In this document: positions 54,041 to 61,252 of the stretch, in pieces | Layout: every line of letters begins with the position of its first letter | How positions within the stretch are numbered: the stretch's first letter is position 1 | Position numbers and translations under genes: made by a program | Origin: Neobacillus paridis | GTDB taxonomy: Bacteria > Bacillota > Bacilli > Bacillales > Cytobacillaceae | DNA length: 64,000 nt | NCBI RefSeq assembly: GCF_016765675.1 | Contig: NZ_JAESWB010000005.1 | Location: 124,001 to 188,000, forward strand | Reading direction: 5' to 3' | The notes under the pieces: generated by a model | Database searches by the model: none | What the model saw: the letters and a program-made list of their open reading frames with translations, nothing else | Told to the model about the DNA's origin: nothing

Positions 54041-54733
54041 ATGGTCTTATATGATACCATTTTACAATCTATTCAAAGGCTAGAGTCTCCTATAAGTCAT
54101 GAGGAACAGCTTGTGAAAATTTTAGAAATTTACATGGAACACTTCCCTGTCCTGGATTCCTACTTACTAAGATACTCTCCTCTAGGCTACCTTGCAGAAG
54201 GAATCATTTTCCTTAATTCAACTGGTGGTGTACATATAGGGGAAATTCGTGATGATATTCGTTCAATCCCCATTATTTTTTCAGCGATTCGTGAAAGAAA
54301 AGCAAAATATTGCACCGGATCAGAATATCTCAAACAGATGAGTAATAAATATACAATTTCTTCAAAAAATAATTCCCTGTTAGTTGTTCCCATCTTCTAT
54401 CACTCGTTTGTATTTGGCTATATATGTAGTTCAGAATTTAAACTAGGTACAATCATGGACGATCAGTTGCTATCGGCTTTTACCCTTTATGGAAAATTGG
54501 TTGGAAAGGTGATTGCCGGTAATAATGATGATGGGATACAGTTTTTAAGCCGGAGGGAATTGGAAGTAATGAAAAGAATAGCAACAGGAGAAAGTACAAA
54601 AGAAATGGCTGACCAAATGGCAATAAGTGAATTAACGATTAATCAATACGTAAAATCAGCGATTAAAAAACTTGGGGCAAAAAATCGGGCACATGCTGTT
54701 GGAGAATTATTTAGGAAAGGAATTATTTCTTAA
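54041..54733 (+). CDS. GAF-like sensor with LuxR-type helix-turn-helix
   Basis: 230 residues. The N-terminal 155 residues look like a GAF-type ligand domain and contain no phospho-acceptor receiver. The C-terminal LuxR/GerE helix-turn-helix runs LSRRELEVMKRIATGESTKEMADQMAISELTINQYVKSAIKKLGAKNRAHAV. It is divergent from the Baeyer-Villiger monooxygenase and is the likely activator of that operon, sensing a small molecule directly. A hairpin terminator follows. Confidence 0.85.
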   Translation: MVLYDTILQSIQRLESPISHEEQLVKILEIYMEHFPVLDSYLLRYSPLGYLAEGIIFLNSTGGVHIGEIRDDIRSIPIIFSAIRERKAKYCTGSEYLKQMSNKYTISSKNNSLLVVPIFYHSFVFGYICSSEFKLGTIMDDQLLSAFTLYGKLVGKVIAGNNDDGIQFLSRRELEVMKRIATGESTKEMADQMAISELTINQYVKSAIKKLGAKNRAHAVGELFRKGIIS

Positions 54734-54768
54734 GCGAATAATGAAAGTGCTTGATTACGATTCAAAAT

Positions 54769-54800
54769 CCGTCTACATACCATAATTAGACGGTCTCTTT
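54769..54800 (+). terminator. Terminator of the LuxR-type gene
   Basis: CCGTCTA/TAGACGG arms with an 11-base loop followed by TCTCTTTATTG. Confidence 0.6.
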
Positions 54801-54854
54801 ATTGAGGGGATTGGTTAAATTTAATCGTAGGGTGGATTTTCCCGAAACCCCCTC

Positions 54855-55361
54855 TTATTTCTGCAGCCTCTGCTTTTTCCAATAATCATAGATAAATTCT
54901 TTAAATAATTCGTTTAAAACGGCCTTTTTTTGTTTTGCCAGCCATTCCACTTGGTCAATTGGCAGCTTTAGTTTTAATTTAATGTCTTCATTAGGCATTT
55001 CTACCTTTCGAATTTCTTCCAATGTAATACCTTTTTTAATATTTGGAAACTCCGGGTCGTTTTCGTTGATTATCGAAAAATTTTTATATTCCTGAATATC
55101 ATCAAGTTCAGTATATAAATTTAGCTGCGGCAGGCTGCCTGCTACACAGTTCACATGCATAATCGAGTTTATCATTCTGCCGTCGTCTAATTCTATTTCA
55201 ACAATCAAATTATCAAGATCTTGATACTTTTTTAATGCTACTTCCGTTATAATTAAATCGATTTGTAACGAGTTTCCCTCGCTAGATTCATAAATATAAA
55301 TGGCACTGTTAAAAAAGTGAATACTCTCCCCATCTATTTTTACTGATTTAATTTCAGCCAT
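54855..55361 (-). CDS. Hypothetical cytosolic protein
   Basis: 168 residues from ATG 55,361 (TTTGGAGGA upstream). Beta-rich N-terminal part (IKSVKIDGESIHFFNSAIYIYES) and a helical C-terminal part (LPIDQVEWLAKQKKAVLNELFKEFIYDYWKK). No signal, membrane helix or known motif; I do not recognise the family. It stands alone with gaps on both sides. Confidence 0.6.
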   Translation of the reverse strand: MAEIKSVKIDGESIHFFNSAIYIYESSEGNSLQIDLIITEVALKKYQDLDNLIVEIELDDGRMINSIMHVNCVAGSLPQLNLYTELDDIQEYKNFSIINENDPEFPNIKKGITLEEIRKVEMPNEDIKLKLKLPIDQVEWLAKQKKAVLNELFKEFIYDYWKKQRLQK

Positions 55362-55539
55362 AAACCGTTCCTCCAAACTCTGGCAACAATTCTATTAAAT
55401 TATTTTAGTACAAAACTGTACAGTTTTTCAAAACTTTTTAAGGAATACCGACCAATAAGTGATAGGCCGATTTTTTTGTTTCTTGGTGAGAAACAGTTTT
55501 CCATTTTTCGTTTTAGATCTCATCGAAAAAAACGCACTT

Positions 55540-55562
55540 AAAAAGGGCCTAAAGCCCTTTTT
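55540..55562 (-). terminator. Terminator of the sirtuin gene
   Basis: AAAAAGGGC/GCCCTTTTT perfect 9-bp stem with a 5-base loop; the T run of the minus-strand arm provides the tail. Confidence 0.8.
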
Positions 55563-55567
55563 AAAAT

Positions 55568-56350
55568 TCAACCGTTCTGTAGTCCAGATAATGCTTTATC
55601 AATTTTATTCAATGTTTTTCCAATTGAATCATGGATAACAAAGGCCCCAGCAGCGTTATCATAGGGAGTATCTCCTTTATTAATAATGACCAACGGGACC
55701 CCACGCCTTCTGTATTGTGGAAAGGTTGAAAAAGGAGTTACCTTTAAACTCGTACCCAATACCAATAGACAATCCGCCTGCTCGATAAGTTGGATAATTG
55801 TTTCAAACCCCTCGGCTGTAAACCACTCACCAGCATCCCCATATAAGACAACATTCGGTTTAATATAACGTTCTTGTACCCTCTTTGTTTTACAATGATC
55901 ACAAATGTAAAAGTCTTGCATTTCCTCCATCCGGTTAACCATTGCTTCCGTTGAATAAACTTCCCCACAATGCAAACAGGCTGCATCCTTGATCGTTCCA
56001 TGAAACTCAATCACGTTTTGACTGCCAGCTTTTTGATGGAGGCCATCTATGTTTTGGGTAATAATCTGGCGAACTTTCCCCTGCTTCTCCCATTTTGTTA
56101 ATATTTCATGCCCCAGATTTGGTTTGACGTCAGGGTAATAAAGATTTTCAATCGCAAACTGATAAAACTCTGCAGGATGGCGAAAAAAATAATCGAGCGA
56201 GAGCAAATATTCAGGTGCCATCGAATAAATACCTGTTTCTGAGCGAAAATCCTTAATACCAGACTCAGTGCTAATTCCGGCACCTGTCAGTACAACAATG
56301 TTTTGAGCATTTTTAATTAGGTCAGTACAAGTTTCTAAGTTGCTATTCAT
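55568..56350 (-). CDS. Sir2-family NAD-dependent protein deacylase
   Basis: About 260 residues from ATG 56,350 (AGAGGTG upstream). NAD-binding GAGISTESGIKDFR, TQNIDGLHQKAG and the catalytic His in EFHGT are present. The zinc site is filled by CLHC and CDHC pairs. It removes acyl groups from protein lysines using NAD, as SrtN/CobB do. It is 54 bases after the HD-domain gene on the same strand, so co-transcription is possible. Confidence 0.92.
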   Translation of the reverse strand: MNSNLETCTDLIKNAQNIVVLTGAGISTESGIKDFRSETGIYSMAPEYLLSLDYFFRHPAEFYQFAIENLYYPDVKPNLGHEILTKWEKQGKVRQIITQNIDGLHQKAGSQNVIEFHGTIKDAACLHCGEVYSTEAMVNRMEEMQDFYICDHCKTKRVQERYIKPNVVLYGDAGEWFTAEGFETIIQLIEQADCLLVLGTSLKVTPFSTFPQYRRRGVPLVIINKGDTPYDNAAGAFVIHDSIGKTLNKIDKALSGLQNG

Positions 56351-56404
56351 CTTAAACACCTCTAGTTTCCACTTTGATGGTTTATTGGTTATTTGCTAAT
56401 AAGT

Positions 56405-56947
56405 TCATGATTCAAACACATTCCTGACTTCTTTCTCTAATTCTCCAATAAGGGTAAATTCATTTTTTCTGGGGTTTAGCTCCTTCACGATACTGGCATA
56501 ATACCAATGCTGTTGCTCCTTTCCCTGTTTAAACCGCGCCCAGACTTGATTACCAACAAGCTTCAAATCATCATGAATAGATTGTAGGTTATGCAATTTA
56601 TCAGCTGTAATGACCTGGATTTCCTCCAAATTTGCTGCCTTTAGCCTATCAATCGTATGTTGCTTTCTTTCATGCCAGGGAAGGCTCTTGTCAGGTTCTG
56701 ACGCGGCACGCACCAAATTGGCAATCCTCCTGCCGAAATGTTCTTTCAACTCTGTAAAAGTTGTTTTTGTATCTTCCAACGTATCATGTAAAATGCCGGC
56801 AGCAATAACGTCAACAGAACAATTTGCTTTTTGAAGAAGCATTCCTACCGCAAATGGATGTGTAATATAAGGGATTTCTGTCGCTTTCCGCTTTTGGTCC
56901 CTGTGAGCGATGGCAGCAAAATTGATCGCCTTTTGAATAACGTCCAA
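56405..56947 (-). CDS. HD-domain protein, MESH1-like (p)ppGpp-hydrolase type
   Basis: 180 residues, a stand-alone RelA/SpoT-type HD domain. The metal and substrate motifs are AHRDQKRKATEIPYITHPFAV, AGILHDTLEDT and ADKLHNLQSI. There is no synthetase, TGS or ACT domain, so it would be a small alarmone hydrolase, or act on another pyrophosphorylated nucleotide. GGAGGG precedes the ATG and a U-tailed hairpin lies 12-50 bases before it in the leader. Confidence 0.85.
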   Translation of the reverse strand: MDVIQKAINFAAIAHRDQKRKATEIPYITHPFAVGMLLQKANCSVDVIAAGILHDTLEDTKTTFTELKEHFGRRIANLVRAASEPDKSLPWHERKQHTIDRLKAANLEEIQVITADKLHNLQSIHDDLKLVGNQVWARFKQGKEQQHWYYASIVKELNPRKNEFTLIGELEKEVRNVFES

Positions 56948-56960
56948 ATTTCAACCCTCC

Positions 56961-57002
56961 AAAATAAAAAAATCAGCGGGAATATGGAAAAACCCACTGA
57001 TT
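56961..57002 (-). terminator. U-tailed hairpin in the leader of the HD-domain gene
   Basis: Minus-strand AATCAGTGGG (from 57,002) pairs with CCCGCTGATT (to 56,971) with one G-U pair, followed by TTTTTATTTT and only then the GGAGGG ribosome site of the next gene. A terminator placed between promoter and gene suggests premature termination control; no gene I accept lies upstream on that strand. Confidence 0.6.
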
Positions 57003-57090
57003 GCAGTTTTATTTCATGTGCTATTGGATGGATTTTCCTCAGTTAGATTATAATCTATTTTGATCGTAACTTTCCACCATACTTCTTAAT

Positions 57091-57188
57091 GAATCGCTAA
57101 TAAAAACCTCCATTCCGCTAATAAATGACTCAAATTCGCTAATAAAACCTTTAAATTCGCTAATAAATCTATAAAAACCGCTAATATG
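57091..57188. repeat. Five-unit tandem repeat with exact 21-bp period
   Basis: The 10-base core CGCTAATAAA begins at 57,095, 57,116, 57,137 and 57,158 and, with two changes, at 57,179: an exact 21-base period with 11-base spacers that partly agree (AAATT before the core in units 3 and 4). It fills the space just upstream of the DUF2533 gene. A minus-strand frame through it reads heptads of FISEF type, probably not a gene. Confidence 0.8.
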
Positions 57189-57241
57189 GTATGGAAAACA
57201 TGATATGATAGTGATAAATTTAATGACTCCAGGAGGAAATA

Positions 57242-57496
57242 ATGAGCGTCCATAAAGATTTAATTCGCCATGCGCAAAAGCAAAATCAAGACTATCAATC
57301 ATTTTTGCAGTTGGATGAATTGCGTGAAAAGTATATTGAAGAAGCTATATCACTCTGTAAACAAGGTAAATCTTTTTCAACCGATAAGATTAATGAGGTA
57401 ACGAGGAAGATGAATAGTATTCCTCTGCGCATTGTTCCTGAACGAAAAATCGTGACTGCCGAGATGGTTCAGGAGTATGTAAATAGGTCAAGATAA
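57242..57496 (+). CDS. DUF2533-family protein, YpbS-like
   Basis: 84 residues, hydrophilic and helical. It resembles B. subtilis YpbS: an N-terminal VHKDLIRHAQKQ, the central REKYIEEAISLCKQGKSFSTDKINEVTRKMN and a final RKIVTAEMVQEYV. Function is unknown. CCAGGAGGA lies 5 bases before the ATG. The 21-bp repeat array is directly upstream. Confidence 0.75.
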   Translation: MSVHKDLIRHAQKQNQDYQSFLQLDELREKYIEEAISLCKQGKSFSTDKINEVTRKMNSIPLRIVPERKIVTAEMVQEYVNRSR

Positions 57497-57664
57497 ATGC
57501 AAAGAGTACCCGGCAACTCCTTTGTCTAAACAAGTAATCTTTGTTAAATTTCAAGGTCTTTGCGATTGTTTCAGCTGCTTGTCATATCCCAGTTTGTTGC
57601 GAATAATATTAAGGACCCAACCGGATTCTTAGGAGGTACCGCGTAGTAATTCAAACTGCATTCA

Positions 57665-57701
57665 TAAAAAAAGTGATGAGGCCTATTCATCACTTTTTTC
57701 T
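57665..57701. terminator. Bidirectional terminator after the NCS1 permease
   Basis: AAAAAAGTGATGA/TCATCACTTTTTT arms with an 8-base loop, T-tracts in both directions. It ends the minus-strand permease gene. Confidence 0.85.
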
Positions 57702-57705
57702 ATAT

Positions 57706-59052
57706 CTAAACTGCATTTTCCTCTTCTGTTTGCTTTGATTCATGCTCAGCTATTATTTCCGTAAACCGATCAGGTGCGACTTTTGCTTTTATCTTCATGG
57801 CAGCAAAATAGACAATTGCGGAGGCGATAATTGATTGAACGGCAGGTAATCCAATTGGATTTACATATTGGGTGTAATATCCTAGTAATGTTCCTACTAC
57901 TAAAGAAATGGTCGCCATCCAATTCCAACCTTTATGATCAACCCATTTTTGCTTGCGGATAAAGAAGAAATCAGCCATGATGACACCGCCAATGGCCGGA
58001 TAAATTAATGCCGTCATATAAAGGAAATCCATAAAATAATCAAGGATTCCTGCCAGAGCAATAACAATAGATACCAGTGTCCCAGCTAGTGTTAGCAGCG
58101 CACGGCCCCTGTTTGAGTTGACATTTAACATATTGGCAAGTGCCAGTCCCATACTATAGTTGTTTACTAATTGGCTTGTCCATGTAGCAAGCCACAAAAT
58201 CAAGAATCCCCAAACAGGAAAACCAAGATTCATCATGACATTAACAATATCAGCATCACCAACACCAATGGACATAATCGCTCCTACATAAAATAGTGGA
58301 AAACCCACAGCAACAATTCCCAAAGGTATAAGAATATTATCTTTTACAGTAGGTTTGGCATAACGGGTATAGTCAGATGCAATAACCCACTGAGAAACAT
58401 TGATTCCAATTACTAGGCTAATTGCTGCAAGGAAGGTCATTTGCGGCTCCGGGTTCCAAGATATAATTTTGTCCCAGCCGGTATTTTTTAATGCATAGAA
58501 GATTCCGCCGGCTATTAATAAAAGACCTGCAGGTACCGCTAAATAATCGGTCCATTTCATGGAAGAATATCCGATGATTGACGGCAAAGCGAACAGAAGT
58601 CCAGCAATAACCGTAACAATGGCCCACGGAACCCATTCAGTTTTATAATCAATTCCAAACATGGCAGTAATCGCATTTCCTGCTACGGCTGTTTGTAATG
58701 CCCACCAACCCATTGAAACAATAAAGATTGTGAGTCCAACAATAAATCTCGCCTGTGTTGAACCGAAGCTTGTTCTAGCAATAACGGAAGAAGAGCGACC
58801 TGTTTTTGCACCAATATATCCAGCAAGCGTATTTCCAATCCATTGAAAAACGAATAAAGCGATAATCAATATCCATAATAACTTTCCTAAACCAAAACTG
58901 GCGGTTAAAGAAGCACCAACCATTAATACAGGTATCGTAAATTCCAAACCGCCAAAAATGATTGCAGGTGAGATCCAATGCTGCCGTTGATTTAATGGAA
59001 CAGCCGCAAGAGCCTCATCCTTTCCCCCTTTTCTTAATGAAACATCTTCCAT
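57706..59052 (-). CDS. NCS1-family nucleobase/hydantoin-type permease
   Basis: 448 residues with twelve predicted helices. It resembles cytosine permease CodB and purine-cytosine permeases (SPAIIFGGLEFTIPVLMVGASL at helix 1, NVSQWVIASDYTRYA in helix 6, and the GVIMADFF region in helix 10). The family carries cytosine, allantoin, hydantoins and related ring amides. It lies downstream of hyuAB-cupin but behind a terminator, so it has its own promoter. Its neighbours make a cyclic amide the likeliest cargo; that is inference. Confidence 0.85.
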   Translation of the reverse strand: MEDVSLRKGGKDEALAAVPLNQRQHWISPAIIFGGLEFTIPVLMVGASLTASFGLGKLLWILIIALFVFQWIGNTLAGYIGAKTGRSSSVIARTSFGSTQARFIVGLTIFIVSMGWWALQTAVAGNAITAMFGIDYKTEWVPWAIVTVIAGLLFALPSIIGYSSMKWTDYLAVPAGLLLIAGGIFYALKNTGWDKIISWNPEPQMTFLAAISLVIGINVSQWVIASDYTRYAKPTVKDNILIPLGIVAVGFPLFYVGAIMSIGVGDADIVNVMMNLGFPVWGFLILWLATWTSQLVNNYSMGLALANMLNVNSNRGRALLTLAGTLVSIVIALAGILDYFMDFLYMTALIYPAIGGVIMADFFFIRKQKWVDHKGWNWMATISLVVGTLLGYYTQYVNPIGLPAVQSIIASAIVYFAAMKIKAKVAPDRFTEIIAEHESKQTEEENAV

Positions 59053-59132
59053 CCCAATTCAACTCCTTTTGATATTTTTCTAATATAACTTATTGACTGA
59101 TGATTACCAATATTCCGTAAATTTTCTTTAGT

Positions 59133-59161
59133 AAAAAAGCCTTGCCTAGCAAGGCTTTTTT
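59133..59161 (-). terminator. Terminator of the hyuAB-cupin operon
   Basis: AAAAAAGCCTTGC/GCAAGGCTTTTTT with a 3-base loop and T-tract; symmetrical and likely to work on both strands. Confidence 0.85.
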
Positions 59162-59171
59162 TGGAAATTAA

Positions 59172-59501
59172 TTATCCAACTAATACCCAGATAATTTTGC
59201 AGTCTTCATTACTGTCATTATAGGCAATATGTTCCTCTCCTGCTGGAATAAACGTAGCTTCTCCGCTTGATGCCCGATAAACTTTTCCGTTTACCTCCGT
59301 CACAATCGAGCCCTTCACGATGATGGAATATTCATTTTCCTCATGTTTTGATACTCCTTTGAAAGGGACTCTTTTTCCTGGTGGAATAGTGACGGTGCCC
59401 ATCGCTAAATTTCCTGAAAGAGATGCCTGTGAAAAAACGGTTTTTAACCGTACGGCAGCGTTCGCATCTTCTGGTAAACTTTCAATGTTCAAAACTTCCA
59501 C
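59172..59501 (-). CDS. Small cupin-domain protein in the hyu operon
   Basis: 109 residues forming one cupin barrel: VPFKGVSKHEENEYSIIVKGSIV is motif 1 with His and Glu metal ligands, and IPAGEEHIAYND is motif 2 with His. GTG start; GGGGGGAGA precedes it and the hyuB stop is 1 base upstream. It may be an isomerase, racemase-like helper or ligand sensor for the hyu pathway. Confidence 0.82.
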   Translation of the reverse strand: MEVLNIESLPEDANAAVRLKTVFSQASLSGNLAMGTVTIPPGKRVPFKGVSKHEENEYSIIVKGSIVTEVNGKVYRASSGEATFIPAGEEHIAYNDSNEDCKIIWVLVG

Positions 59502-59502
59502 T

Positions 59503-61251
59503 TTATTCTCCCCCCTGGTGTCTCTTTGAGGTTACGCCTTCAACAGTAAACATTTCCGGGTTCACAATGACACCATAATCGTCATGCGCTTGTTCAATCG
59601 AAATGTAACCGTTTTTTACGTCCTTCGCCACTTTTTCCACAGGACGGTTAAATGGATTGCCATAACCACCACCGGTTGCTGTAACGAGCTTTATAACATC
59701 ACCGGTATTTAATGGATATCTTGGATAAATTCCGTAAGGTCCGTCTACTTCTCCATTAACCTTTTCCACATAAAATTTATTTGCTGACCCGTCTTTTCCT
59801 CCATTGATCCCCCATGGAACAAATTTATGGCGGCCAAATGTGATCGAAGCCGATTGGTTATCCGTCAATGCTCTATATGAGCGTACAACCCCTGCACCGC
59901 CGATATATTCACCGGCACCAGCACCATCTGTGTGAAGACTGTACTCATCGACCAATACGCCGTATCTAGTTTCTGCTACCTCTACTGGTACGTTGTAAGT
60001 TTCACCATCACCAATACAGAACTGTCCTCTTGCGCCATCCTGACCTTCAGCAGCCCCCCATCCTCCAACAGATGGCTCAACAATCAGGAATGGCTCTTTT
60101 GTATCAGGGTGAACACCTGATAAAACAACCGAGCAGACGGATAATAAATGACCGGCTGACAAACGATGTGGTACAACAGGGGCAAGTGCCTTCCATATTA
60201 AATCGGCACCGGCCTGCATACTTTCCCAATAAATTGATACTGGAGCCGGCCGTTTAGCCGATAGTACAGACCCTTTATCGGTTATAACTTCCAAAAGACG
60301 GAATACGCCATCATTAGCATCCTGTGATGGGTTGGTAATTGCTAAGAATATCGCACGGACCGCTGATACAAGTGCAGTATAGGAACAATTAATCGGTCCC
60401 GGTACTTGCGGATGGCTTCCACGAAAGTCGGCAATAAACTTTTCATCTGTGATGGTCACTTTAACTTTTACTTTGAAAGGTCCATTTCCGAAACCATCAT
60501 CATCAATAAATCCTTCTGTCTCATATGTCCCCTTCGGAAGTTTGCGAAGTTCTTGTCTGGCAAGTTCCTCACCGTGATCCAACAAGTAATCAATTGACGA
60601 AAGAACGATATCTTTCCCATGTTTGTCACATAATTCAACGACTCGTTTTTCACCCGTTTTTAAGGCAGCGACCTGCGCCCACATATCTCCCAGAGACAAA
60701 TCAGGGAAACGTACATTCGCTTCAATAATGTCAACAATTGCCTGATTAATTTGTCCTTCATTAAACAGTTTTACACAAGGGAATTGCAAACCCTCCTGAA
60801 ATATTTCCGTTGCATCGTTACTGTAGGACCCCGGGTCTTTACCGCCAACTTCTGTCCAATGTGCTTTATTGGCCGAAAAAGCAACCAGTTCACCTTTATA
60901 GAATATTGGCAATACAAGTCCAACGTCAGATAAATGGGAGCCCCCACCGCCATAAGAATCATTAATAATAATGATATCGCCTGGTTTTAACTTACCGTCA
61001 CCAAATTTTTTCAGTGTTTGTTTCACCATATCGGACAGCATTCCAATAAATCCTGTCACACCATTCCCCTGTGTTAATAACTGGCCTTTCGCATCAGTAA
61101 GGCCGCTGGCATAGTCAAGGACTTCATAAATAATTGGGCTCATTGAAGTTTTTGCCAAGGCAATAAACATTTCATCACCGATAGCAATCAATGAATCTTT
61201 AACAATCTCCAATGTAAATGGGTCAACTTTTGTTTTGACAGTTTGTGTCAT
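59503..61251 (-). CDS. hyuB: Hydantoinase B/oxoprolinase family subunit
   Basis: 582 residues from ATG 61,251, one base after the hyuA stop and preceded by GGGGGTGGAG; the open frame continues 60 codons into hyuA in another phase and I exclude that. The family start DPFTLEIVKDSLIAIGDEMF and the segments INDSYGGGGSHLSDVGLV, EPSVGGWGAAEGQDGARGQ and GGGYGNPFNRPVEKV are present. With HyuA it forms an ATP-dependent ring-opening amidohydrolase or carboxylase (hydantoin, 5-oxoproline, acetone and acetophenone types share this fold). Confidence 0.9.
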   Translation of the reverse strand: MTQTVKTKVDPFTLEIVKDSLIAIGDEMFIALAKTSMSPIIYEVLDYASGLTDAKGQLLTQGNGVTGFIGMLSDMVKQTLKKFGDGKLKPGDIIIINDSYGGGGSHLSDVGLVLPIFYKGELVAFSANKAHWTEVGGKDPGSYSNDATEIFQEGLQFPCVKLFNEGQINQAIVDIIEANVRFPDLSLGDMWAQVAALKTGEKRVVELCDKHGKDIVLSSIDYLLDHGEELARQELRKLPKGTYETEGFIDDDGFGNGPFKVKVKVTITDEKFIADFRGSHPQVPGPINCSYTALVSAVRAIFLAITNPSQDANDGVFRLLEVITDKGSVLSAKRPAPVSIYWESMQAGADLIWKALAPVVPHRLSAGHLLSVCSVVLSGVHPDTKEPFLIVEPSVGGWGAAEGQDGARGQFCIGDGETYNVPVEVAETRYGVLVDEYSLHTDGAGAGEYIGGAGVVRSYRALTDNQSASITFGRHKFVPWGINGGKDGSANKFYVEKVNGEVDGPYGIYPRYPLNTGDVIKLVTATGGGYGNPFNRPVEKVAKDVKNGYISIEQAHDDYGVIVNPEMFTVEGVTSKRHQGGE

Positions 61252-61252
61252 T

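Noticed and set aside
57048-57302. An 84-residue minus-strand frame with FISEF heptad repeats
   Set aside because: It is antisense to the DUF2533 gene, lacks a good ribosome site, and its heptads follow directly from the 21-base DNA repeat. Treated as a by-product of the array.
57629-57643. TTAGGAGGTACCGCG resembling the T-box antiterminator motif, followed by a hairpin
   Set aside because: Only 11 of 14 consensus positions match, no specifier stem could be found, the hairpin does not use the motif, and no plus-strand gene follows.
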